DNA from: Ignavibacteriales bacterium
GTDB lineage: Bacteria; Bacteroidota; Ignavibacteria; Ignavibacteriales; SURF-24
Length of the DNA: 64,000 bases
Direction: 5' to 3'
Assembly: GCA_026390815.1 (NCBI GenBank)
Contig: JAPLFH010000033.1
Coordinates: forward strand, 186,001 to 250,000
Shown: positions 26,806 to 34,509 of the stretch, one piece after another
Layout: the number at the start of each line of letters is the position of its first letter
Numbering within the stretch: the stretch's first letter is position 1
Notes under the pieces: generated by a model
The model's input: the letters and a program-made list of their open reading frames with translations, nothing else
What the model was told of the DNA's origin: nothing
The model's database searches: none
Made by a program: the position numbers and the translations under genes

Positions 26806-28014
26806 TTACTTAGCTTTCTTTAAGTAGATATTTCCATTTACAGTTTCTATAACCACCTTGTTTTTTGCACCATTAAGGTTAGCTTTTCCGTAAATATATT
26901 TTCTGTCTGAACCTTTGGTTTCATCCCACTTTTTTGTTTTTTCTTTTGATAAATCAAAATCGCTGATTATATCATAATTGGTTTTATTGTTTCTTGTATA
27001 GGTTAAAGTAATATCAACATTCATAGAAAAATTTTCGGGAACAACTAAAGTTATATCACCGCCCATTGATTTTAGCTTAACATCATGATTTTCATTTTTA
27101 AGTTCGTCAATTAGTTTTACAGATACATCTCCACCCATTGTTGTAGCTTCAGTCCATCCATCAATCTCATCTATTTTTATATCGCCACCCATTGTAGTAG
27201 CTTTTACAAACTTCTTTGCGTTGCCTACTGTTATATCACCACCCATAGTGTGGAGTTTAGCACCAGCAGGAGCATTATCAATATTTAATTCTCCTCCCAT
27301 CGTGGAAATATCAATTCCTTCGCCAGTCGATACTCCGTTTTTGTTAACTATGTTTTTATAGCTGACATCTCCTCCCATTGATTTACCTTTTATATCGCCA
27401 CTAACATTTTCGATTGATACATCACCGCCCATAGTTGTTACAGAACCATCAACTGAAGAATTTGTTAATTTTATATCACCACCCATTGTGGAAAGAGATA
27501 ATTTACCTTTTAGATTGCTTAGTGTTAAATCACCACCTTTAGTTTCCCCTTTTAACTCACCTTCAATTTTTTCAAGATTAATATCTCCACCCAAAGTTTG
27601 AAGATCTAAATTACATTTTTCTGGTACCTGAATTTCAAGTTTGCAATCACCATTATGATTATCATGCCCTGATTCATCAAATTTATTTGTAATTTTTATC
27701 CCACCGGAAACTTCTTCAATATTAAGTACAGAGTTCGGATCCTCTTTACCATCAACCAAAATTTTGATTGATAATTTTTCTTTATCCCAGCCAGTAATTT
27801 TTATTGAACTACCACTCATCATATTAACTTCAAGATTTTTGCCCATTCCAAGGTTATAATCCTTTTCGGCATTCCTTTCATCAGAATCAAATTGTAATCC
27901 AATGATAGGTAAACCTATTAGGTAACTTGAATAATTTAAAGAAGCAGCGGCATTGGAATTTGAATTAAGGCACATTAAGAGTGCTGCTAAAGCTATTGGA
28001 AAAATATTTTTCAT
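26806..28014 (-). CDS. DUF4097-family exported beta-repeat protein (ten TMGGD-type repeats)
   Basis: A 402-residue protein with a signal peptide (MKNIFPIALAALLMCLNSNSNA) and a long right-handed beta-solenoid-like region. Ten short repeats share a [T/S]-[M/L/K]-G-G-[D/E]-[I/V/L] core, from TLGGDINLEKI through TMGGDIKIDEI to SMGGDITLVVP, at roughly 17-25-residue spacing. DUF4097 proteins are predicted cell-surface or adhesin-like; no function is proven. It is the last gene of a unit beginning with an ECF sigma factor, overlapping the previous gene by 4 nt, so it is probably controlled by that sigma factor. Confidence 0.85.
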   Translation of the reverse strand: MKNIFPIALAALLMCLNSNSNAAASLNYSSYLIGLPIIGLQFDSDERNAEKDYNLGMGKNLEVNMMSGSSIKITGWDKEKLSIKILVDGKEDPNSVLNIEEVSGGIKITNKFDESGHDNHNGDCKLEIQVPEKCNLDLQTLGGDINLEKIEGELKGETKGGDLTLSNLKGKLSLSTMGGDIKLTNSSVDGSVTTMGGDVSIENVSGDIKGKSMGGDVSYKNIVNKNGVSTGEGIDISTMGGELNIDNAPAGAKLHTMGGDITVGNAKKFVKATTMGGDIKIDEIDGWTEATTMGGDVSVKLIDELKNENHDVKLKSMGGDITLVVPENFSMNVDITLTYTRNNKTNYDIISDFDLSKEKTKKWDETKGSDRKYIYGKANLNGAKNKVVIETVNGNIYLKKAK

Positions 28015-29186
28015 AATTGCCCTGTTGATAATTTTTTATTATATAATTTTTTAATTTCAATAGTTGAATTTATTGTTTGCAGGTAGATTTTTTCTCCGCC
28101 TCCATTAAGAATATACTTTGCTCTAATTTCTCCCCGTCTGCTATCTTTTTCATAACTCTGTGTTTTAAAATCCGATTTTATTACAAGACCAGTCTCATCA
28201 TCATTATTCCATAAATCAGCATCTTTAATAACGGCATCAATTTCTGCGCGTGAATTTTCAGGGACCATTAATTTAATATCACCGCTGCCGGATGTAATTC
28301 TGCTTTTACCAGTACCGCCTGGTTGAAGCTGAACAGATATATCGCCACCACCAGTGGAAGCATTTACAGATCCGGTTAATTTCTGTAATTTAATATTGCC
28401 GCCGCCGGTTTTAGCAATTATTAACCCGTTTGCACCGGTTAATGTAATATCACCGCCATAAGTATTTAGCTTTGCATTACCTGCTATATCTTTAACATAT
28501 AAATCGCCGCCAAAGGTAAACAATTCCGCACTTCCCCCAATTTTTTCAATAGTAATATCCCCGCCATTTGTTTTTGCGTTAACATAATTACCAACAACAC
28601 CAATTTTTATATCGCCACCATAAGTAAAAATATCTGCATCTCTGCTAACGGAATTTAAGGATAGATTTCCACCTGCACTTTTAACTATAGCATTGCCGAT
28701 AACATCACCTGTAACTATATCCCCGCCAGAAGTATTTAAATTTACTTTTCCAGTTATCTTTCCGGTATGTATTTCTCCTCCATATGATAAAGCTGTTACA
28801 TCACCTTCCAGCGCACCCTTTAATTTAACATCACCACTGTTGGTTTTAAGATTTAGATTAAATTTTGAAGGAACGCTAATTATAAATTTTGCATCGTCAT
28901 CAGAACTCCAACCGCCATCAGTAATAGTTATAACATTACCGGATTGTTCAAAAACAATATTTTCAAATTCATTTTCATTGAATCCTCTTACATTTAAATT
29001 AACCTCGTTCTTTTCCCAAACATTCACTTCTAAATTAGCTGAGCCAGAAAGAATACTTACTTCCAATGTTCCGCCCCTGCTAACATTAAATGATTTTGAT
29101 TTACTTCCCTGGTCCGTAGTAGAAGCAAAAGATAATACCGTTGAAAAAACCAGTATTGAAACTAAAGGTTTAAAAAAGACTTTCAT
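28011..29186 (-). CDS. DUF4097-family exported beta-repeat protein (paralogue)
   Basis: A 391-residue paralogue of the downstream gene, with a signal peptide (MKVFFKPLVSILVFSTVLSFA) and about eleven Gly-Gly-Asp/Glu/Asn repeats: YGGEIHTGKI, SGGDIVTGDV, YGGDIKIGVV, NGGDITIEKI, FGGDLYVKDI, GGGDISVQLQ and others. Here the residue before GG varies (Y, S, N, F, G), whereas the neighbour almost always has Met, so the two have diverged after duplication. The stretch after the repeats (SGSGDIKLMVPENSRAEIDA) matches the neighbour's SMGGDITLVVPENFSMNVDI. It overlaps the genes on both sides by 4 nt. Likely located in the periplasm or on the outer surface. Confidence 0.85.
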   Translation of the reverse strand: MKVFFKPLVSILVFSTVLSFASTTDQGSKSKSFNVSRGGTLEVSILSGSANLEVNVWEKNEVNLNVRGFNENEFENIVFEQSGNVITITDGGWSSDDDAKFIISVPSKFNLNLKTNSGDVKLKGALEGDVTALSYGGEIHTGKITGKVNLNTSGGDIVTGDVIGNAIVKSAGGNLSLNSVSRDADIFTYGGDIKIGVVGNYVNAKTNGGDITIEKIGGSAELFTFGGDLYVKDIAGNAKLNTYGGDITLTGANGLIIAKTGGGNIKLQKLTGSVNASTGGGDISVQLQPGGTGKSRITSGSGDIKLMVPENSRAEIDAVIKDADLWNNDDETGLVIKSDFKTQSYEKDSRRGEIRAKYILNGGGEKIYLQTINSTIEIKKLYNKKLSTGQL

Positions 29187-30163
29187 TGCTGAACAACCTC
29201 CTGCAAAATTGATTTAGCACGTATCCGAACGTACTGATTCTCATCTTCACGACTCCTTTGTTGAAGCAATTCCAGCATTTCTTTTGAAAGATTTTTTTCG
29301 CTTATTTTGTCATCACTAAGGCTGTTGATTGCAGCAACACGCAAACCTGAGTTTTTATCATTCTTCAATACAAAAAGAAGCGCTTCAATAATATCTTCAT
29401 CAACAGGAAATTTCTTTAATACTACAAGTGCTTCACGTCTTACACCGGCATTACTATCAAATTTTAATGCAGAAATAAGCGCAACTTTAACTTTTGCATC
29501 TGGTTTCTTTTTATTTTCCGTCTGTGCTGAAATTGCATTTAATGTTCTTAACCTAACTCCATCATTCTGTTCATTAACAAGAGAATGAGCAAGAACTTTT
29601 TGAATCAATTCATCGCCAATTTTTCCTTTCATCTTTACCGATTTTACCGCTTCAAAAGAAAAAGAAACTTCATTATTGCCGGATGGAGAATTATTAAACT
29701 GAAGGTTTCTGATCTTGATATCATTCCTTTCAAATGGATCAGTTTGCGATGCATTGATAAATTGCGAAGTGTCAATTACATCCGATTTGGTAAAGAGTAA
29801 ATAACCGATCCCAATTCCAACTAAAACCATAACTGCGCCAGACATGGCAACTCGTATATTAGATGATAGAAATTGATTCAATCTTTCAATTGAAATTTCC
29901 CACAAGGATTTCTTCGATTGCTCAATCTGGATATTGCTTCTCAATTCCCTGCGGGCATCAGATAAAAGTTGTTCGCCAGGTTCTGTTGTTTTTAACCCGT
30001 TAAGTACAAGACGGAGCTTTTCGACTTTTTCAAATTCACTTTTACAATCAGTGCAGGAAACAATATGTTTATTAAGCTCGCGGCTTTCCTCTTCTGTCAG
30101 TTCATTGTATAGTGATAAGTCAATCCATTCTTTATATTTTTCGTGTTCCATTTTACCAACCAT
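29183..30163 (-). CDS. Anti-sigma factor: zinc-finger (zf-HC2) domain fused to HEAT repeats
   Basis: A 326-residue membrane protein. The N-terminus carries a zinc-finger anti-sigma domain (NKHIVSCTDCKSEFEKVEKL, with the H-x3-C-x2-C pattern). A single membrane segment follows (VAMSGAVMVLVGIGIGYLLF), and the periplasmic part ends in HEAT-like repeats (VKVALISALKFDSNAGVRREALVVLK, LKNDKNSGLRVAAINSLSDD, SREDENQYVRIRAKSILQE). It should hold the ECF sigma factor encoded 17 nt upstream until a periplasmic signal releases it. The true start may be ATG 30151 (MEHEKYK) instead of 30163; neither has a strong ribosome site. It overlaps the DUF4097 gene by 4 nt. Confidence 0.88.
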   Translation of the reverse strand: MVGKMEHEKYKEWIDLSLYNELTEEESRELNKHIVSCTDCKSEFEKVEKLRLVLNGLKTTEPGEQLLSDARRELRSNIQIEQSKKSLWEISIERLNQFLSSNIRVAMSGAVMVLVGIGIGYLLFTKSDVIDTSQFINASQTDPFERNDIKIRNLQFNNSPSGNNEVSFSFEAVKSVKMKGKIGDELIQKVLAHSLVNEQNDGVRLRTLNAISAQTENKKKPDAKVKVALISALKFDSNAGVRREALVVLKKFPVDEDIIEALLFVLKNDKNSGLRVAAINSLSDDKISEKNLSKEMLELLQQRSREDENQYVRIRAKSILQEVVQQ

Positions 30164-30179
30164 TTATCAATTTGATTTT

Positions 30180-30752
30180 TTATACTAAATGTTTTAGTTG
30201 TTCTCTAAGTTTTCTTGTAGCTGTAAACAGATATTTTTTAATTGCGCCTTCAGAGCAATTCATCATCACGGCAATCTCTTTTATTTTATGATCGTTTAAG
30301 TATTTGTAAGTAAAAGCTAACTTCTGCTGTGGGGATAATGTTTCAACCGCCAGCCACATTTTTTTTGATATTTCATTATTGTTTAACTGATCGTCAGCTT
30401 GATGTCCGGAAACAAGCGAATCACTTACCGGGCTATAATTATCATCGTCATCATAATCCTGGTTGATTGATACGTGCTCATGTTTTTTTTGACTTCTTTT
30501 AAATGAAATACAAACATTGGTAACAATGCGATACAGCCATGTAGAAAATTCACTTTTACCTTCAAAATATTTCAAACCTTTGTAAACCCGCATAAAAACT
30601 TCCTGGTAAATGTCTTTTGCATCTTCCCGGTTATTCCTGAATTTATAAGAAATAGCAAGAACATGTTTATCGTACCGATAAATCAGTTCTTCAAAAGCGG
30701 CCGTATTACCCTGCCTGGCTTTAAGTATTAATTGGTTTTCTTCAGCTGTCAT
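30180..30752 (-). CDS. ECF-type RNA polymerase sigma factor
   Basis: A 190-residue ECF (group 4) sigma factor. Region 2: ALSYKFRNNREDAKDIYQEV-like segment and FEGKSEFSTWLYRIVTNVC. Region 4: LSPQQKLAFTYKYLNDHKIK, then EIAVMMNCSEGAIKKYLFTA as the -35-binding helix-turn-helix. First gene of a four-gene unit with its membrane anti-sigma factor and two DUF4097 envelope proteins. This implies an envelope-signal regulon that probably includes the operon itself. Confidence 0.93.
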   Translation of the reverse strand: MTAEENQLILKARQGNTAAFEELIYRYDKHVLAISYKFRNNREDAKDIYQEVFMRVYKGLKYFEGKSEFSTWLYRIVTNVCISFKRSQKKHEHVSINQDYDDDDNYSPVSDSLVSGHQADDQLNNNEISKKMWLAVETLSPQQKLAFTYKYLNDHKIKEIAVMMNCSEGAIKKYLFTATRKLREQLKHLV

Positions 30753-30874
30753 TAACTCTATTGTTTATTTGCCGGTCACATAAGTTTAGACTTTGTAAAA
30801 ATGAAATGGTTGTGGATAGACATGAAATTTTTCATGTAAAGTATTTCAAGGCGAAGAATACAAAAAACTGAACC

Positions 30875-30940
30875 CAGAAAACAGAATTCCGGAAACGGAG
30901 GCTGGGGAATTTTTAATTCTGCGTTCTGTTTTCTGAATTC
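30875..30940. repeat. CAGAAAACAGAATTC inverted repeat at the end of the DinB-like gene
   Basis: CAGAAAACAGAA (30876-30887) pairs with TTCTGTTTTCTG (30924-30935), with related words (GAATTCCGG, GAATTC, AATTCTG) around them. The right arm is inside the DinB-like reading frame and supplies its last residues. It shares its vocabulary with 6766-6850. Confidence 0.65.
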
Positions 30941-31443
30941 TTAATTCTGCTTTGATATGTTCTTTTCATTTGTGCAATGTGAACTGGAATATGGTTTTCG
31001 TAAATTTTCAACCAGTCATCCATAGTCATAAGCCCGTTTTCTGAATGTTCAACAACATTTGCCCAAACTTTTTGAGGAAGATCTTTTATTAAATTGTAAC
31101 TCATCAATCTTAAATATTTGAATAGCGCTAAAGCATCATCTGTACTTTGATTGTGGTAGTTTAAAGAATTTGCCCATAAATCCTGATCGTATCCTAACAC
31201 GCCACTACCAGGTTCGGCAATAAATCTACGGCAGCGGGTGTAACTATTTGCTTCACTATCAGCAAGATGAATAATTATTTCGTGGATGCTCCACTCTGCA
31301 GGTGATGGTTTGTACTTCCACATTTCCTTTGGAAACTGTTTAAGCGCTTCTTCTAAATTATCGTATGCTTTTCCATACGATTCAATTTTTTCTTTTCTTT
31401 CTTCAGGTGTCATCTCTTCCTCCAATTTTTCTCTCTTCATCAT
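30913..31443 (-). CDS. DinB-family protein (four-helix metal-binding fold)
   Basis: A 176-residue DinB/YfiT-like protein. The three-His metal site is suggested by WSIHEIIIHLADSE and YENHIPVHIAQMKR. Relatives are thiol- or metal-dependent transferases or simply uncharacterised stress proteins, so no substrate is proposed. The start may be the first or second Met (MMKREKLEEE). The natural protein probably ends near MKRTYQSRI; the last nine residues (KNSENRTQN) are encoded by the CAGAATTAAGAATTCAG-type repeat, so the stop codon lies in repeat DNA. Single gene. Confidence 0.85.
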   Translation of the reverse strand: MMKREKLEEEMTPEERKEKIESYGKAYDNLEEALKQFPKEMWKYKPSPAEWSIHEIIIHLADSEANSYTRCRRFIAEPGSGVLGYDQDLWANSLNYHNQSTDDALALFKYLRLMSYNLIKDLPQKVWANVVEHSENGLMTMDDWLKIYENHIPVHIAQMKRTYQSRIKNSENRTQN

Positions 31444-31548
31444 ACAAAAAAGAAAAATATTTTACAAGATAGATTTTGCAGTTTTTATTTATCTTGATAA
31501 TTAATAGTGTTGTATTTAGATTGCAACACGTCTATAGGATTGTTTATT

Positions 31549-31812
31549 ATGCCTACAGTTTTATTTTATCTGGGTTGGCGGTTCTTCTTTTTTGCTAACG
31601 AAGGAAATGAACCTATTCACATACATGCGGAAAAAGCTGATAAAAGTTGTAAATTTTGGTTAGATGTTGAAAGTTATGATATACTTCCTTCGGTTTCATA
31701 TAAAATGAACCAAGGAGATTTAAATGAAGTAAGAAAAATAATATTCAAACACTTTGATCTTATAGTTGAAGCCTGGGAAGTATTTCAACGGAGAAGAAAA
31801 AATGAACAATAA
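31549..31812 (+). CDS. DUF4160-domain protein, possible toxin-antitoxin partner
   Basis: An 87-residue DUF4160 protein: MPTVLFYLGWRFFFFANEGN, then EPIHIHAEKADKSCKFWLD, matching the family's pattern PxHxHV-like and its end motif. I start at ATG 31549 (AGGA upstream) rather than at an upstream Met with unrelated sequence. It overlaps the DUF2442 gene by 11 nt. DUF4160/DUF2442 pairs recur in bacteria and are suspected toxin-antitoxin or nucleic-acid-binding modules, but I know of no firm demonstration. It opens the accessory-looking cluster ending in a nuclease-methyltransferase fusion. Confidence 0.85.
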   Translation: MPTVLFYLGWRFFFFANEGNEPIHIHAEKADKSCKFWLDVESYDILPSVSYKMNQGDLNEVRKIIFKHFDLIVEAWEVFQRRRKNEQ

Positions 31813-32152
31813 AAAATTTCATATTATTAAGAATCTTCATTTTGAAAACGATATAATGAATATTGAGGTTGATGGAATAAGACACACCTTTAATTTAAAA
31901 AAGATTTCTAAACTTTTGCTTAATGCAAGCTGGATTGAACGAAATGCTTTCAAAATACACGAATCGGGTTATGGAATACACTGGCCCTTAATAGATGAGG
32001 ATTTATCAATTGACGGATTACTTGCAGTTAAATCCAAACAACATCAATCGGCAAAACGAAAACACTCAAAGAGAAACAAATCGGGGGAAAAGTCCACAGA
32101 ACAATTTATTGTTAAAGAAAAGGGAACTAGGTATTCGGGTAAGAAAGATTGA
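31802..32152 (+). CDS. DUF2442-domain protein with basic C-terminal tail
   Basis: A 116-residue DUF2442 protein starting at ATG 31802 inside the end of the DUF4160 gene. The family core is present: IEVDGIRHTFNLKKISKLLL, ASWIERNAFKIHESGYGIHW, PLIDEDLSIDGLLA. It continues into a Lys/Arg-rich tail (KSKQHQSAKRKHSKRNKSGE) of unclear purpose that could bind nucleic acid. The 11-nt overlap with DUF4160 implies coupled translation. The methyltransferase-fusion gene starts 23 nt after its stop, so all three may form one transcript. Confidence 0.85.
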   Translation: MNNKKFHIIKNLHFENDIMNIEVDGIRHTFNLKKISKLLLNASWIERNAFKIHESGYGIHWPLIDEDLSIDGLLAVKSKQHQSAKRKHSKRNKSGEKSTEQFIVKEKGTRYSGKKD

Positions 32153-32175
32153 TTCATTAACTTTCATTAAAATAA

Positions 32176-34422
32176 ATGCAGCACCAAAATTCAACTCTAT
32201 TTGCCAATTTCGATTTTACACAACTTAACTCTCCTGATTTTAAAGAAGATAGCGTTAGAGAAGTAATAATACTTCCAATTCTTAACCGGCTTGGTTATGA
32301 TGACAAGAACATCGTCCGAAGTAAATCGCTCCTGCATCCATTCTTGAAGATCGGTTCCAAGAAACGTCCAGTTAATGTTATTCCAGATTATCTTCTTAAA
32401 GTTACAGATTATAATTATGCCTGGGTGCTTGATGCAAAGTCGCCTACAGAAGAAATTAAAACAGGCGATAACGTCGAACAGATTTTTAGTTATGCCATTC
32501 ATCCGGAAATAAGAACAAAATATTTTGCATTGTGTAACGGAAAAGAATTTGTACTTTTCCGGCAGGATACAGAAAGACCATTAATTTATTTTGACGTTTC
32601 TGAAATCAATCGTTATTGGGAAAGACTTGAGACTTATCTCTCACCCGATTCCTTCCAAATTGGAAAAACAATTTCTTATAGTACAGTAAGAGAAGGCCAA
32701 ATATCGTATGATGAGGATAAGTTTGATTATCTTAATCGCCCTTTGTTGAATGAAATTAAAGTTCAGAAACAAGCGGCTAAACGACACTTTGGCGTTCATG
32801 GATATTTTACTAAACAAGCATGGAATGTAGTACGAACTTATATAAATAATTTTTCTAAACCAGGTGATTTAGTATTGGATCCTTTTGGTGGAAGTGGCGT
32901 TACTGCTGTTGAAGCCTTAATGACAGACCGGAAAGCAATACACATCGACTTAAATCCAATGTCGGTTTTTATTGTTGAAAATATGATTGCCCCGGTAGAG
33001 ATTCATAAATTATCTGAAGCGTTTGATAGAGTTAAAAATTCATTCGAGAAAGATTGTCCAACTACTAAAGCCGAAATTAAAAAAGCTCTTCAAACATATC
33101 CTTATCCAAAAGGATTTCAACTTCCTGGTGGTTCGGACGTACCGACAATTGAAAAACTTTTCAGCGAAAAACAATTGGCTCAGCTTGCTTTTTTAAAGCA
33201 TTTAATTCTAAAAGAGAAAAATGAGAACATCAGGAAAAGTTTATTGCTCGCTTTTTCAAGTACTTTAACTGTTTCAAATTTAACTACTCACGCCGGTGAA
33301 AGTGGTGGTCCAAATTCTGGAGCTTTTGCATATTACAGATATAGAATTGCAAAAAAACCATCTGAATTTGAAGTTATCAATAGCTTCGAATCCAAATTCA
33401 AACGTGTTCTTGCAGCCAAAAAAGAAGTTGAAGTTAGGATCACTGAAGATACAATTAGCAATGGTCAAATAATAAAAGGTACCGCAACAGATTTGCATTG
33501 GATAAAATCCGAAAGTGTGGATTACATTTATACTGATCCTCCATACGGAAAGAAAATTCCGTATCTCGATTTATCAGTTATGTGGAATGCCTGGCTCGAT
33601 TTGGATGTAACGGAAGAAGATTACCAGCAAGAAGCTATTGAAGGCGGTGAAAGAAATAAAACTAAAGATCAATATAGCAGTTTAATTTCTCAATCAATTC
33701 AGGAAATGTTCCGGGTTTTAAAATTTGATAGATGGATGAGTTTTGTTTTTGCTCATAAAGATCCGGAGTTCTGGCATTTGATTTTAGATACTGCAGAACG
33801 AGCCGGATTTGAATATGCCGGCGCAGTTAAGCAAGCAAACGGACAGACAAGTTTTAAGAAACGACAAAATCCATTTACTGTTTTATCAGGTCAACTGATT
33901 ATCAACTTCAAAAAAGTTCGTAAACCTAAAACAATTCTTAAAGCAAACCTTGGAATGAACATAAGTGATATTGTTATGCAAACCATTGAGGGTATTATTG
34001 CAAAAAATAATGGCGCAAGTCTGGAACAAATAAACGATGAACTGATAATTAAAGGGCTTGAACTCGGATTCCTGGATTTATTGAAAAAGGAATACACAGA
34101 TTTGACTCCGCTTTTATTGGATAGCTTTGATTATAATGATGAGACTGAGACATTTCATATTAGGCTTGATAAAAGATTTACAACTCACATCGATATAAAT
34201 CTTAGAATTCAATACTATCTCATTTCTTTTCTTAGACGGCAACAGTTGGAGAACAAAACTCCAGCTTTTGATGAAATTATTTTTCATATAATGCCATTAC
34301 TTCGGAACGGAGTTACACCGGAGAAACAGACTATCTTAAATGTTTTGGAAGACATTGCCGAAAGAATTGGGCTCGATTGTTGGCAGTTAAAACGAACCGG
34401 GCAATTAAAATTATTTATGTAA
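32176..34422 (+). CDS. Nuclease-DNA methyltransferase fusion (HsdR-N-like + N6A/N4C methylase)
   Basis: A 748-residue fusion. Residues ~20-145 resemble the N-terminal nuclease part of type I restriction subunits: NVIPDYLL (Asp71) and VLDAKSP (Asp86-x-Lys88), a PD-(D/E)xK arrangement. Then a DNA methylase: the AdoMet-binding motif DLVLDPFGGSGVTAVEALM (235-241), a ~210-residue insertion holding a likely target-recognition region, and the catalytic DPPY (454-457) in YIYTDPPYGKK. DPPY points to amino-methylation of A or C. A ~200-residue C-terminal part has no recognised domain. It could be a self-contained type II restriction-modification enzyme or a defence methylase; no specificity subunit or helicase is adjacent. 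Confidence 0.85.
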   Translation: MQHQNSTLFANFDFTQLNSPDFKEDSVREVIILPILNRLGYDDKNIVRSKSLLHPFLKIGSKKRPVNVIPDYLLKVTDYNYAWVLDAKSPTEEIKTGDNVEQIFSYAIHPEIRTKYFALCNGKEFVLFRQDTERPLIYFDVSEINRYWERLETYLSPDSFQIGKTISYSTVREGQISYDEDKFDYLNRPLLNEIKVQKQAAKRHFGVHGYFTKQAWNVVRTYINNFSKPGDLVLDPFGGSGVTAVEALMTDRKAIHIDLNPMSVFIVENMIAPVEIHKLSEAFDRVKNSFEKDCPTTKAEIKKALQTYPYPKGFQLPGGSDVPTIEKLFSEKQLAQLAFLKHLILKEKNENIRKSLLLAFSSTLTVSNLTTHAGESGGPNSGAFAYYRYRIAKKPSEFEVINSFESKFKRVLAAKKEVEVRITEDTISNGQIIKGTATDLHWIKSESVDYIYTDPPYGKKIPYLDLSVMWNAWLDLDVTEEDYQQEAIEGGERNKTKDQYSSLISQSIQEMFRVLKFDRWMSFVFAHKDPEFWHLILDTAERAGFEYAGAVKQANGQTSFKKRQNPFTVLSGQLIINFKKVRKPKTILKANLGMNISDIVMQTIEGIIAKNNGASLEQINDELIIKGLELGFLDLLKKEYTDLTPLLLDSFDYNDETETFHIRLDKRFTTHIDINLRIQYYLISFLRRQQLENKTPAFDEIIFHIMPLLRNGVTPEKQTILNVLEDIAERIGLDCWQLKRTGQLKLFM

Positions 34423-34509
34423 TTTCAAAACCATTAAAATTGTCCATCTATAGTGGAGCGGTTTATTCCAATTCCCACAGATGAATCTGTGAGCTGCAGA
34501 TCGAAAAAA

